NCBI RefSeq assembly: GCF_014396785.1
Contig: NZ_CP060718.1
Coordinates: forward strand, 516,501 to 580,500
Direction of reading: 5' to 3'
Source: Sphingomonas lutea
GTDB lineage: Bacteria > Pseudomonadota > Alphaproteobacteria > Sphingomonadales > Sphingomonadaceae
DNA: 64,000 nucleotides
Shown here: piece by piece, positions 36,284 through 46,486 of the stretch
How the letters are laid out: each line of letters starts with the position of its first letter
Position numbering within the stretch: position 1 is the first letter of the stretch
Program-made: the position numbers and the translations under genes
The notes under the pieces: generated by a model
Database searches by the model: none
Told to the model about the DNA's origin: nothing
The model's input: the letters and a program-made list of their open reading frames with translations, nothing else

Positions 36284-36880
36284 ATGAGTGACAAACATCC
36301 CGCAAAGGACGCGGTCGGCGACCCGTCCGAGCTTCTTGCCGAGATCGAGCGGCTACGCTGTCAGCTGGCTCAATACGAGAGGCGCTTTGTCGAACTTGAT
36401 CGGCTGGCCAATCGCGACCCGCTGGTAGATTTGCCTAATCGTCGCAGCTGTCTTGCCAGCCTCGCTCGGCTCATTGCCCGTGTTGACGCGTACGGAATTC
36501 AGGCAGCAATGATTTTAGCCGACGTCGACGGCCTGAAAGCGATCAACGACAAGTTTGGACACAATGCAGGGGACACCGCAATCAAGCAAATATCCCGATT
36601 GCTTGTCGCAAGCGTCCGAAAGCACGATTGTGTAGCCCGCTTGGCCGGCGATGAGTTCGCTATCCTCCTTGAGCACACGGATGAACTGCAGGCCTGGCTC
36701 TTGGCGCTGCGAATTGTCGAGACTGTAGACGAGCATCCCTTCCACATTGGTAAGGCCAATGTGCCACTCAGCGTTGCTGTCGGCGTCACCCTAATCTGCC
36801 CGCGTGATCACCCCGAAGCGGTGATTGAACGCGCTGATAGAGAAATGTACCGAATCAAGGCCATACGCCCTCGTAAATGA
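36284..36880 (+). CDS. GGDEF domain protein (AGDEF variant)
   Basis: 198 aa. A short N-terminal coiled coil (ELLAEIERLRCQLAQYERR) precedes a GGDEF domain: DPLVDLPNRRSCLASLARL, LADVDGLKAINDKFGHNAGD and RLAGDEFAILLE, where the signature is AGDEF. AGDEF often keeps diguanylate cyclase activity. No membrane segment or sensor, so its regulation is unclear. ATG 36284 chosen; upstream codons in frame are not protein-like. Confidence 0.88.
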   Translation: MSDKHPAKDAVGDPSELLAEIERLRCQLAQYERRFVELDRLANRDPLVDLPNRRSCLASLARLIARVDAYGIQAAMILADVDGLKAINDKFGHNAGDTAIKQISRLLVASVRKHDCVARLAGDEFAILLEHTDELQAWLLALRIVETVDEHPFHIGKANVPLSVAVGVTLICPRDHPEAVIERADREMYRIKAIRPRK

Positions 36881-37172
36881 ACGGAGCGAGGCGCCGCCGC
36901 ACAAGAAGATATCGTCAACGCCGTTGTCGATGACCTCTCCAATCTGCATTTCAGACTGAGGTTTAGGGCACGGCTTTACCTGCACTTATGGCGCGCTTGC
37001 TGCCCCCGATTGGCTGAATTCGCGATTAGCAGTTTCCCGACCCTGGCCGACCTCGTCGACACCCGGGATCGTGATCGGAAGGGTGCTCTGCTCGGCGATT
37101 ACGAGCGCCATCTGCGCTGGATGATGCGTAAATCAAGCTGCGGACTGCACGAATCCTGTCGACGCCTTGACG
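36881..37172. other. intergenic stretch with a gene remnant
   Basis: 292 bases with no intact gene. It contains a decayed copy of the 3' end of the J-domain gene (37016-37110, listed separately). Confidence 0.5.
37016..37110 (-). pseudogene. decayed copy of the 3' end of the J-domain gene
   Basis: Compared with 34181-34300, GAATTCGCGAT-AGCAG, CTGGC, GACCTCGTCGACRCC and TGCTCGG are kept, with one gap of about 18 bases and many substitutions. No open frame survives. Confidence 0.6.
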
Positions 37173-38423
37173 TCACATCTTTGGACCTTCGGCGGCACTA
37201 TAAGTGCCGATACTTCTCAGTGATGCTGGTGAACCATTTGCCACATCGCGCTTGAAGCTCTGCAGGGCGCCGAGCTTCAAGGCTGATGTGTGGTGACTCA
37301 AATAGAACCGCTCAAGCATGGGCACGCTAGTTCCCGCGGCACGCGCCAAGGTAAGGAGATCGAGGTTTTCGCCTTTGAGAAGGCGTAGCATCAGCGACGT
37401 GTGGCGCAGCGAGTAGAGAGTTCGCGTTCTCCCATACCGATCGAGGCCCAATCCGGTTTCCCTAAGTAGTCGTCTGAACAGGTGCCACATCTTATCCTGC
37501 GCCGTCTGGCGGTTCGAATAGCGGTTAAGCAGGAGGAAATCGTCGGGTTGGCAGCCACTCCGCGCCACGATTCTGTCGTAGATCTTCACGGCAGAAGGCA
37601 TCGACGCCACCGCTCGCGCTCCCGTTTTGCTGCGTTCAAGAGCAATGAGCAGGTGAGGCGTGGGACCGATTCGATCCACAGTGACATGCCGATGTCGCAG
37701 ATACTTCCACTCGCCTGGACGGAGGAAGCAGTTCACGAGGAGCGCAACGAGGTCGCCCAGCTCATGCCAATCGGCTGCATTTTCGATGCGGCCCACGCGC
37801 TCGTCTATCTGGGCCAAGCTATGAGCAGTGCTGCACAATCGACGATATTCGATAGCCGAAAACCAGCCGCGCGGTGCGTCCTTAGCCTTGATACGCGGCA
37901 AGGGAGGAAGCGTAGTGATCAACCGTCTTTCAACCGCGAGGCGGAGGATGCCGGAGACTGCTGAAAGATGTCTTCGCAACGTAAACGGTGAAAGCTTTCC
38001 CCGTGTGCTGCGGGCCTCTGCAAACTCGAGATATTCGCGGATATCTCCGGTTGAGATCTCGTGGATCAGGCGCCCTTCGAAAAACCGAACAGGCCCATTA
38101 TTCGACCCGATGAGGTTGCGGATGTTGCGCCATTCTCGATCGGACAGATCGCCGCGTTTGGCCTCCAGAAAATCGCGCGCAAGTTCGTCGAAACGCGCAT
38201 GACGCGCGGGGCCTGGCGATCTCTGGTTCAGCGGGAGACCGGCTCTCTCGTTGGTGTAACGAATGCGGGGATAATTTGGCAGGTACCTTGAGATCGGGTC
38301 TCTGACGTCCAACGTGTAAGTCTCGGGGTCCAATTCTCCCTCCTTATCAGTATTCGAAGAATGCATCGTGGCGGTTGATATGCAGACTGAAGATTTCCGA
38401 TCACTAGTCATGCCGTTTGACAA
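37173..38423 (-). CDS. tyrosine recombinase/phage integrase family protein
   Basis: 416 aa. The catalytic domain near the C-terminus has the RHR-Y pattern: FLRPGEWKYLRHRH, TLYSLRHTSLMLRL and LERFYLSHHTS with the likely nucleophile tyrosine; the N-terminus is a core-binding domain (LSPFTLRRHLSAVSGILRL). It is unlike the P4-type integrase at 30254. The ~65 N-terminal residues are low complexity, and a start at ATG 38366 is also possible. Paired with the next gene upstream. Confidence 0.85.
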   Translation of the reverse strand: MSNGMTSDRKSSVCISTATMHSSNTDKEGELDPETYTLDVRDPISRYLPNYPRIRYTNERAGLPLNQRSPGPARHARFDELARDFLEAKRGDLSDREWRNIRNLIGSNNGPVRFFEGRLIHEISTGDIREYLEFAEARSTRGKLSPFTLRRHLSAVSGILRLAVERRLITTLPPLPRIKAKDAPRGWFSAIEYRRLCSTAHSLAQIDERVGRIENAADWHELGDLVALLVNCFLRPGEWKYLRHRHVTVDRIGPTPHLLIALERSKTGARAVASMPSAVKIYDRIVARSGCQPDDFLLLNRYSNRQTAQDKMWHLFRRLLRETGLGLDRYGRTRTLYSLRHTSLMLRLLKGENLDLLTLARAAGTSVPMLERFYLSHHTSALKLGALQSFKRDVANGSPASLRSIGTYSAAEGPKM

Positions 38424-38582
38424 GAGACTCGAGGGCCAAGTTTTGCGAAGCGATTGCTCGTTATTTGAGTATTCTCAAGTCAATCCGATGTCCGTTTGGC
38501 GTGGCCGCTCGGTGCGTCTCTACCAAGGTCCTTGTTCGGCTTCGCCCAGGGGGATGGGTTTTGGCATCTGCGCCGACCTTTT

Positions 38583-39038
38583 TTAGAACTCGCGACGCCC
38601 CAGTTTTCGTAGAGGTCTGGAGCTCCCGCGAGCGTCGATCGGCTTCAGTCCTGCCGCTTTCATCAGTTCGTACCAACGTACCCGAGCAAGGCCGAAATAT
38701 CTTTGCTCCGCCAGCGTGCGTCGACCTTCCGGGTCTCGCTCATTCGATAGATTAAACTGCCTCTTGTTGAGGATGGTTTCGCCATACTCTTGAAGCTGTG
38801 CCTGTGAGCAGCCCGCGTAAGCTGGGAGGTCCCGAAGCAATTCCGCAAGGTGAAGAATGTAAAAGTCGCGCTGGAGTTTTTTGAGTACGCCGCGCCTGAC
38901 GACCTCGTCGTCATTCATAAGCTGTCTGTCCGCGGCACGAATCGCTTCAACGATCTCCTCATGGAGCCGCTTACTCGTGCGGACTGCTAGCAAGTAATTT
39001 TCGATTAGCTCGGAGATTTGGTTTTTCACGGCCATCAC
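38583..39038 (-). CDS. hypothetical protein paired with a recombinase
   Basis: 151 aa, helical and charged, with no membrane segment (VRRGVLKKLQRDFYILHLAE, ERDPEGRRTLAEQRYFGLAR). Starts MMAVKNQISELIENYLLAVR; the second ATG (39035) is equally good. Upstream of the recombinase in the same direction with a 159-base gap. No known family, possibly a recombination accessory protein. Confidence 0.55.
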   Translation of the reverse strand: MMAVKNQISELIENYLLAVRTSKRLHEEIVEAIRAADRQLMNDDEVVRRGVLKKLQRDFYILHLAELLRDLPAYAGCSQAQLQEYGETILNKRQFNLSNERDPEGRRTLAEQRYFGLARVRWYELMKAAGLKPIDARGSSRPLRKLGRREF

Positions 39039-39064
39039 ATTTACATTCGAGTGCCAGAAACAAG

Positions 39065-39092
39065 AAAGGCCGGGCGTTTCCGCCCGGCCTTT
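39065..39092. terminator. terminator of the autotransporter gene
   Basis: AAAGGCCGGGCG-TTTC-CGCCCGGCCTTT, a perfect 12-bp stem with a 4-nt loop, 22 bases past the autotransporter stop. It can also terminate on the plus strand. Confidence 0.85.
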
Positions 39093-39113
39093 CCTGTTGG
39101 TTGGTCGAGGTGG

Positions 39114-42100
39114 TTAGAAGCGCAGCTTCATCTCCACCGCGCCGCGCTGGTCGGCGAGCGGGGCGTCGCCGGCAGTGGCTTGGCCGCTAAGGCCAAGGCT
39201 GAACTTGCCGCGGGTCATCTCGACCCCGCCCTTCATCTCCATCCAGCCCGAACCGCCGCCCGTCAGCGGCAGCGCGAACGTCATGTCCCGCGCCGCCGCG
39301 AACGCGACCTGCAACCCGGCATCCGCACCCGACAGCAACCGCACATAGTCGGCCTGCAGGCTCGGACGAACCGACCACGTGCCGATGCTCGTCGCACCGT
39401 CGAGCTTGGCGCCGAAGCGGCTCTCGATCCGGTTGACCTTGAGCGTGTCGAGCGACAGCGCCGTCTCACCCCCGCCTCGCGGAACCCGCCCAGCGCATAG
39501 TGGCTGAAGCCAAGCTGCGCGCGTGGGTTGAGGTACAGGCCAGAGCCGATCGCCTTGCGCACGCCGGCCTCGAGATTGGCCATGTACCGCGCCGAACTGG
39601 TCGCACCCGACAGGCGGAACATCGAGGTGGTATCGGTGGTCATCCGGTTGGCATCGCTGACCGAGCGCTCGGCCGCGACGGTGCCGCCGACGTATGCCGA
39701 CTTGCCAACCGGCAAGCTGGCATAAGCCGCGGCCTGCGTGACCTTGGTGCTCGACTCGTCCTGGCCGATCATTGCCCGCGTCTCGGCATAGCCGACCGCG
39801 GTCCCGATCATCGCATCGCCGAACGGCGCTTCGATACCCGAAGCGAAGTAACGGCTGTACTGGCCCGCGCCGGCACGGTCGTTGTCGCCATAGGTCGAGC
39901 CGATCGTGTCGCCGCCCATCGAGACGAAGCCCGACAGACCGTTCGGCGCCGCTACGGTGACGCTGTTGCCCTCGGTCAGCCCAAGCTGTGCCGACGCCGA
40001 CATGCCTTCACGACTCTGCGCCAGCGCCGACGCACCGCCGGTGAAGCTGATGCCCGACGCACGGCCCGTGCCCATCAACGACAGACGATCGCTGACATTG
40101 CCAAGGAAGCGCGCGCTCTGCCGATCCTGCATCGAGCGCGTCTCCTGGACCATGTTCACCGGCGACAGCGCCGCAAACGTGGCCGACAGCTGGCCACCGT
40201 TCATCCAGTCGACGTTGCCGTACAGGTTGAACAGCTTGTCGTAATAGCCGTTACGAAGCGTATCCAACGCCGCCGCAAACGCCAGCTCGGTGGCATTTCC
40301 GCCATCGAGAACTTCGACCAAGGCACCCGCACGAAGCGTCGCCGTTACAGTGTTTGCCGTGTAACTCAGCTCCGGCCGTAGGACACCCTGGAAAGTATAT
40401 ACCTTTCCAAACTTCCCGATTACGCCCCCATCCGCATTGGCAATGACGTACTTATCGCCATGCCGAGGCGCGGGCGCGTCCGTGACTTTATTGAAAACAA
40501 TCGACGCACCGTCGGTCGGCGTGGACGACAGCGAGAGGCTTCCAGTGACGATAAGCTTGTCCGCCTTGCCGCGTTCAGCGTCTATGTGCAGCGACGAGGC
40601 AGAAGCCATGATGAGATTGCCGTCAATCTGGAACGTACCGATCTTGTCTCCGCCCCAGGCGCCACATGGCCGCCGACGACTGTCATGAAGTCGGACTTGA
40701 TTGTGCCTGTGCCGGACACGAGACCGGTCTTCACAATTGCGTCACCGCCCACGTTGAGCTTCCCGTCGACTTGGGTCCAGCCGCCGTCCTGCTCGTAATC
40801 GGCCCAAATGTTGAGCGTTCCGGGTGCGGTGATCTTCAGCTTCCCGGCGCCTGCCACCGTCAGTTTGTCGATGGTCGCCGACTGGCTAAGTGTCGTTGTG
40901 CCAGCACGGTGAAGTCTCACGTCATAGTAACGCGCCTTGATTGTTGAGCCCGGCGTGGCACTGTTGATCGGCTCTACGTTGTTGGGCACAAAGTTGACCG
41001 ATCCGGGGCCCCCGGCCGTCACAACCGGCGTACCATTACCCGTCGGCGTGGCAGGCCCGTCGAATGTATTGCAATCCTCGCCAAGGAAGCAAACCGTGCC
41101 GAAGCGGTCAACCGCGCCGTCGGCACCACCCTGCGCTGTGTCAGGAAGGCCCGTTAGCAACTCGCCGTTCGATCCGATGATTGCGTAGTTCGGGTCCATG
41201 TCCTGGACCCAATGGCCCTGATTGAACCAGTCGCCGTTGCCGGCCTTGGCAGATGCATACACGTATGGATTGTTCTGAACGATATCTTCCCAGAACTGAA
41301 ACAGCGGCGGATAGACGCTGAACGAACCGTACGTCGCAATCCCGCCGTTGAACGACCAGCTCCCGGTCAACACGCCGACAATGACCGGACGATCCCAACG
41401 TTCGTCGACAATCAGCGGACCACCGGAGTCGCCGCCAGCTGTCGTTCCTTCGTTGGCCAGAGCCGTGCCGCCCAAGCCGTTGAAGTCGTAATAGCCGTTG
41501 TTTCGAGGCGGATTCGGTCCGGGCTGGACGTTCGCGAAAAAGTTGGCCGGCAGATTCTCGGGATCGAAATCGGGATCATCGAAATCCATCCAATAGATTG
41601 GGTGCGTGAGCGCGCCAAACTGCGCTGCGCCGCCGCCAATAGCATCGGACATTCCCCAATCCGCGGACGACATGAGCGCGTCGATCATATTCTCTGCGGA
41701 ACGACGGCGGTAATCGATGCCGGCCAGGTTCCCGATTCCGGAAAGACCCACGCCAGCTCCACCATATCCAGTGATGGTGGCATGCGTCGGGCCATCCAAC
41801 GGCGAGAACAACAAGGTCCAAGTGGGGATACCCTTGGCGTGCGTATCGAGCGTTACAATGGCGATGTCCTGGTTCGCGAATTCACCCGAACCACCAAGCG
41901 CCACCGGCTGTGAGCCCGTGCCGTACCAAACCTGATTGGCGTTATAGATGTGTCGTGAAGCGACAGTTTGAAAATTTGCGTCGCGCCACGTTTCGTAGGC
42001 GCCTTTTTGGCCCGCCGGGCATGTGAACGGCAAGCCAGCCGCATTGAAGCAGTTGCGGTTCAGTGATTCGAAACCGAAACTGTAGGGAATGCCCTGCGAG

Positions 42101-42582
42101 GATAACGGCGCACCACCCGTTCCGAAATTGCCACTGACCCCGCCACCGGTGCCGGTGTTACTGCCATAACGGTGCGCCGGATTATTGTAGACGCAGTGAG
42201 CGGCAGTGATCACCGCGCGCGGGTTGATTAACGATCCCGTACATAGGCTTAGGCCGGCCGTTGTCGCGCCGGTTTGGATGAATGCAATCTGCTGACCGAT
42301 GCCATTGATCGAGCCTGCGGCATCCAAGACTTGCTGAGAGTTGGAATAGATCGAGCCGTTATTGGCTCCGACCGTTCCAGGCAAGACGTTCGCAGGGCCA
42401 GTGGGAACCTCATGATTCGTCACTACGTCCAACGTTGCCGTCGGATCGAGCGCTCGCAGCGCCTCGAAAGCTGCCTGGCGGTCCCACTCCTGAGTGTCGG
42501 CAGCGAGTGCCGGAGTAGCAACTGCAAAACTCGCCAGGGACGAAGCGGCAAGGAGCGCAACTCGCGCGGACTTATGAATCAT
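39114..42582 (-). pseudogene. trypsin-like serine protease autotransporter, two one-base frameshifts
   Basis: A signal peptide leads into an S1 protease domain with His in ITAAHCVYNN, Asp in NQDIAIVTLD and Ser in TTAGGDSGGPLIV. A beta-helix-like stalk (AGAGKLKITAPGTLNIWADY, GGDAIVKTGLVSGTGTIKSD) and an autotransporter barrel ending in MKLRF follow. The frame breaks at 40653-40656 and 39469-39473, each a G run one base short. Adding both gives about 1156 aa. A self-exporting surface protease; substrate unknown. Confidence 0.85.
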
Positions 42583-42934
42583 GATGGCTGAACCCCTCCA
42601 GGTTTGACGGAGGGCTGCTATGACATCCCCCTCGATTCGCTAGCTTATCTGGGAAACGCGTGATGGAAAGCGAATAGTTAATCTTGGAGTAAGATTCTTT
42701 TGTCTCGATGTGGGACTACCGCGAATCTTTGGCTCGCCCGAACAATCCGAACCGTCGAAGCAGCAGCACGGTGGAGAGCGTCCGCCCCGAATGCCTGATA
42801 TCAACAGACAATTGTTAGGGCGGGAATGGTGATTGCCGACACCGTGATCTCCGCCTCCCACCAGCCTTTCGGTGTCGCGCTATGATCCTAGCTTGTTCAG
42901 GCGTCGCTTGCGGCGCCTGACTGCTCCGATCGTC
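42583..42934. other. intergenic stretch with TonB-receptor remnant
   Basis: 352 bases without an intact gene. A short segment (42741-42790) matches the plug region of the TonB receptor at 49903 onward; otherwise nothing recognisable. Confidence 0.5.
42741..42790 (+). pseudogene. remnant of a TonB-dependent receptor plug
   Basis: About 50 bases encode NNPNRRSSSTVESVRPE, against TPNRRSSSPVESVRPED in the receptor at 50025-50080; 35 bases around the SSS-VESVRPE codons are almost identical. No longer frame survives. Confidence 0.6.
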
Positions 42935-43360
42935 TCACCCCATTGCTCTCCGGGGAATGCGCAACGACAGTCGATTTTTCGCTGGCGATGACGTGTACTC
43001 AATCTCACTTGCCCAAGCGCGAACGAGCTTGAGGCCCGCCCCGCCGCCGCGAGGAGCGATCTGGTTTTCTCCAGCGTCAGTGCGTGGGTCGAACGGTCGA
43101 CCCGGATCGGTCAAGACGAGCGAGAACTCACTGCTGGTGACGAATAGCTCCATCGAGACGCGCTCGTCATTCTTTATTCCGCCATGCTCGTAGAGGTTGG
43201 TAAGCAATTCCTCGACGGTCACCGCTATGCGCTTGACGTCGTCCGGGTGGGCTCCTGCAGCTGCCGCGAACTCAAAGGCGATTGTCGTGCCATCGTGCAC
43301 CGCTGTCGCCCCCGACAGCTGAACATGTAATGGAGCTGGAATTGAGTCGCGCGTGGCCAC
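42935..43360 (-). CDS. RsbW-like serine kinase/anti-sigma factor
   Basis: 141-aa GHKL ATPase of the HATPase_c_2 type. N-box: VEELLTNLYEHGG; G1: LTDPGRPFDPR; G2: APRGGGAGLKLVRAW. Such kinases bind a sigma factor or partner and phosphorylate a STAS antagonist on serine. A STAS gene is 4 kb away in the same locus. The start is 44 bases from the divergent fecR-type gene. Confidence 0.88.
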   Translation of the reverse strand: MATRDSIPAPLHVQLSGATAVHDGTTIAFEFAAAAGAHPDDVKRIAVTVEELLTNLYEHGGIKNDERVSMELFVTSSEFSLVLTDPGRPFDPRTDAGENQIAPRGGGAGLKLVRAWASEIEYTSSPAKNRLSLRIPRRAMG

Positions 43361-43404
43361 GCCGTGAAGTATGGCACTTATCGAATACGAGTGGGAGACG
43401 AGCG

Positions 43405-43842
43405 ATGCTTTCGAGGCCCCTTTTCCTGATTTGTCTATTGGCTTTGTCCTCTTCTCCGGCGGTTGCGGAAATCGGGCGGATCAAGTCGACGATCGGCGAC
43501 GCGACGATAGAGCGCGGGGCGACGAAGATCGCCGCGGCATCAGGTAAAGAATTATTGCCGGGAGATTGGCTCACTACTGGGAAGGACGGGCGCATGAGCA
43601 TCTCCTTCATCGACAACACCCGCTTCGCGGTCGGCCCAAACAGCCGCATCGCTCTGAGCAAATTCGAATATGATCGGACATCGCAGAAGGGGTCGTTCGT
43701 CACGCAGGTTGAGCGTGGGTCGCTAGCCGTCGTGTCAGGCCGGATCTCCAAATCGGGACGCGATGCGATGCAACTGCGCACGCCCGAGTCTCTGCTCGGC
43801 GTCCGCGGCACCCGGTTTATTGTTCAAGTGGCCGCGAAATGA
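43405..43842 (+). CDS. exported FecR-domain protein
   Basis: 145 aa with a signal peptide (about 1-20). A single FecR domain: GDWLTTGKDGRMSISFIDNT, RFAVGPNSRIALSKFEYD and ESLLGVRGTRFIVQV. It lacks the anti-sigma N-terminus and helix of regulatory FecR, so it acts entirely in the periplasm. ATG 43405 is chosen at the signal peptide. Its TGA overlaps the OmpA-like ATG. Confidence 0.88.
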   Translation: MLSRPLFLICLLALSSSPAVAEIGRIKSTIGDATIERGATKIAAASGKELLPGDWLTTGKDGRMSISFIDNTRFAVGPNSRIALSKFEYDRTSQKGSFVTQVERGSLAVVSGRISKSGRDAMQLRTPESLLGVRGTRFIVQVAAK

Positions 43843-44426
43843 GGTCTCGTGGCCTGCCGATCTGCGCCATCTTCGCCCTCGCCGGCTGTGCGCATTCCTC
43901 GATGGTCCTCTTACCGGATGAAGACGGCGGGCATGGGGAAGTAGCGATCCTGAAGCCTGACGGGACTGGCGAAACTTTGGTCAGTCAGCCTAACAGCCGG
44001 GCGACCATGAGTGGCGGACGCCCGTCGATCCGACCGCTTGGCAACAAGGGCTTGAAGCCTAACGAGGCGCAGCTGCTGGCCGAGCTTCCCGCGCCAGCAA
44101 AAAGCTTCATTCTCTATTTCCTCGAAGGGACCACGGATATCACGCCGGAGTCTGCTCCGATGGTAGAGGAAATTCGGTCGGAGATTGCAAAGCGGCCCGG
44201 CGCCGAAGTGCAGGTTACCGGCCATACCGACACGGTCGGAAGCGATTCCGACAATGACGCACTTTCGCAAAAACGAGCCGAAGAGATTTTGAACCTTCTG
44301 GCTAGCCGGGGCTTCGACCGCGCCATTATGAGTGCGGTGGGGCGGGGCGAACGCGAGCTGAAGCTGCCGACCGGGGACAATGTGGGCAGCGCGGTCAACC
44401 GACGCGTCGAGGTGATCGTTCGTTAG
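43839..44426 (+). CDS. OmpA-family lipoprotein
   Basis: 195 aa. MRSRGLPICAIFALAGCAHS has a lipobox with cysteine at residue 17. The C-terminal OmpA domain (EVQVTGHTDTVGSDSDNDAL, GRGERELKLPTGDNVGSAVN, NRRVEVIV) should bind peptidoglycan. ATG overlaps the FecR stop and the 3' end overlaps the convergent CHASE2 gene by four bases. Probably acts with the FecR protein as an envelope pair. Confidence 0.9.
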   Translation: MRSRGLPICAIFALAGCAHSSMVLLPDEDGGHGEVAILKPDGTGETLVSQPNSRATMSGGRPSIRPLGNKGLKPNEAQLLAELPAPAKSFILYFLEGTTDITPESAPMVEEIRSEIAKRPGAEVQVTGHTDTVGSDSDNDALSQKRAEEILNLLASRGFDRAIMSAVGRGERELKLPTGDNVGSAVNRRVEVIVR

Positions 44427-46486
44427 GGCTTGCTAGGCCCCATATAACGGAGTGCCATCACGGTCAGGTCATCCGTCGCCTCGATTCCGCCCTCAAACGT
44501 GCGGACAGCGTCGCGAAGTCCTTCGCACATGCGCCCAGCGTTTCCGGCGCAATGAGAGATCTGCTGGATTAATTTAGTTCGCCCATAAAGCGCGCCGCCG
44601 GGGTCTTGCGCCTCGGTGATTCCGTCCGTGACAAGGATCAGCATTTCGCCCGGTGCAAGCGACAGGAATTCGACCGGGTAGTCGTAGTCGACCAGACCCA
44701 GCGGTGGTCCTCCCTCAAGTTGACGTGTCTCGACTTTGCCACCCGCCGACAATGTCAGCGGATCTTCGTGCCCCGCACAAATCAGCACCACTTTGCCAGT
44801 GCCGAGGTCGATGATCCCAATGATCATTGTGACGCTCAGAGCCCCCGCTCCGCCACGCAATAGCTCCGAATTAACGCTTGCGATGGCGCTACTGAGGCCG
44901 GCACTTTCTCGGTGGAGAACAAACGAGGTGAGCGCTTTGGACATGGCCATGAAGAGCGCCGCGGGCACCCCTTTCCCGGTCACGTCCCCAATCAGAAACC
45001 CAACCCTGTCCTCGTCGAGGCGGATCAGATCGTAGAGGTCCCCGCCGACCGAGCGGGCGGGCTCAAGCAGCGCATCCGCGTCCAGCCGCGGATCAATTGC
45101 CGCCAGATCGGAACGCGCCGGGACCATACTCATCTGGATTTCGCGCGCAGCGTTTAGTTCGCCTTCGGTCTTCGCTGCTTCCACCTGCTCCAGGACGAGC
45201 GCCGCCCGCAGCCGTTCGCGCTCCCGCCGCGAGTCCGCGAACAGCCCAATGATCACCCCGCCGAGTGCGGCTCCGCCAACCGACAGCGGTCGCGCGGCGT
45301 CAAGCATCAGGGCGAGTCGGTCGAACGCCAGCCAACTGGCAAGGGGTACGGCGAAAAGGACTATTGCGAGCACGGTACGTGGCCCTTTCCCGCCCCACGC
45401 AGCAAACAGCGCGAGCACCGCCAGGGCTGCAGCCAAGCCCCACTCCGATGCTCCTGCCCACGAAGGTCGCGCCAGCCAGTGTCCGCCCAGGATGGAATCG
45501 ACCGCTTGGGCCTGCACGACGACACCGAAATTCTCAGCCGCCAGAGGCGTGGCAACGATGTCGGACGTACCCTCGGCGGCGAGGCCGATAATAACGATCT
45601 TGTTGCGGAAGAATTCGGGCCCGGTCTTGCCTCCCAAAACCTGTGCAGCGGAGACGATGTTGTCGTTTGGGAATGAGCCGAATCGGAAGTGCATCCGTCC
45701 GCGTGCGTCGACGGGAATTTCGCGATCTCCAAGACGGACGCTCTGCGGCGAGACGCGCAAATCCTGTTGATCCGTGCTCAGCCTGGCAAGTTCAAGTGCC
45801 AGCCCTGGCATCGGCTTTCCGGCCACGCTCGCGATTAATGGGACGGCCCTAACGACGCCGTCCGGATCTGGCTGCCCATTGACCAGTCCGTGTCCCAGTG
45901 CGGCATCTTCCAGCTCCGGGATAGCGGCAATGGCCGCCGGCCATGAGTCGATCCGCTTCGGCAGATTTCCGGTCACCGTCGCGTCGACGGCGAGAGCGTC
46001 AGGGTTGCGGATGCCGTCCGACACGCCGGCCCTGGCAATCACCATCGGCGCTTGACCAATGACCCGGCCAAAAAGCTCGTCCATAGAGGGCAGGCCGGTC
46101 ACTTCGCTCGCGGCCGCCTCGCTGAGTTCGGGATATAGCTTTGCGAACAGTTCTGGCTTCGCCCGATCCGCCTCTGGGAACAATGCGTCAAACGCCATCA
46201 CCTTCGGTCCGTGGCGGTTGATGTCCTCTGTCAGGCGAGCGAGATAGTAGCGCGACCACGGCCAGGGTCCGACGAGAGAGATGCTTTCGCCATCGATGAG
46301 GACAACCCGGACACTATTCGCTGAAACAGCACGCGGCGCGAGACGCTGCCACTCGTCAAAGAGCATACGCCGCGATTGCTCGCCGGTCGCAAGCGACACC
46401 AGCACCGCAAGGAGCAGGGCGACAACCCAAGCGACCCACACCGTGCTCCGGCGGGCGACAGAGTTAAAGGGCGATTTCGAGCCCAT
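44423..46486 (-). CDS. CHASE2-domain membrane protein with PP2C/SpoIIE phosphatase
   Basis: About 687 aa. One N-terminal helix (about 8-30), a periplasmic CHASE2 sensor (VRVVLIDGESISLVGPWPWS, KVMAFDALFPEADRA, FRNKIVIIGLAAEGTSD), three membrane helices (about 350-425), a short coiled coil, and a C-terminal PP2C phosphatase (ARSVGGDLYDLIRLDEDR, IGDVTGKGVPAALF, EMLILVTDGITEAQDP, ATDDLTVMAL). It should sense an envelope cue and dephosphorylate the STAS protein. Start at ATG 46486 or 46489, overlapping the MBL gene. Confidence 0.92.
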   Translation of the reverse strand: MGSKSPFNSVARRSTVWVAWVVALLLAVLVSLATGEQSRRMLFDEWQRLAPRAVSANSVRVVLIDGESISLVGPWPWSRYYLARLTEDINRHGPKVMAFDALFPEADRAKPELFAKLYPELSEAAASEVTGLPSMDELFGRVIGQAPMVIARAGVSDGIRNPDALAVDATVTGNLPKRIDSWPAAIAAIPELEDAALGHGLVNGQPDPDGVVRAVPLIASVAGKPMPGLALELARLSTDQQDLRVSPQSVRLGDREIPVDARGRMHFRFGSFPNDNIVSAAQVLGGKTGPEFFRNKIVIIGLAAEGTSDIVATPLAAENFGVVVQAQAVDSILGGHWLARPSWAGASEWGLAAALAVLALFAAWGGKGPRTVLAIVLFAVPLASWLAFDRLALMLDAARPLSVGGAALGGVIIGLFADSRRERERLRAALVLEQVEAAKTEGELNAAREIQMSMVPARSDLAAIDPRLDADALLEPARSVGGDLYDLIRLDEDRVGFLIGDVTGKGVPAALFMAMSKALTSFVLHRESAGLSSAIASVNSELLRGGAGALSVTMIIGIIDLGTGKVVLICAGHEDPLTLSAGGKVETRQLEGGPPLGLVDYDYPVEFLSLAPGEMLILVTDGITEAQDPGGALYGRTKLIQQISHCAGNAGRMCEGLRDAVRTFEGGIEATDDLTVMALRYMGPSKP

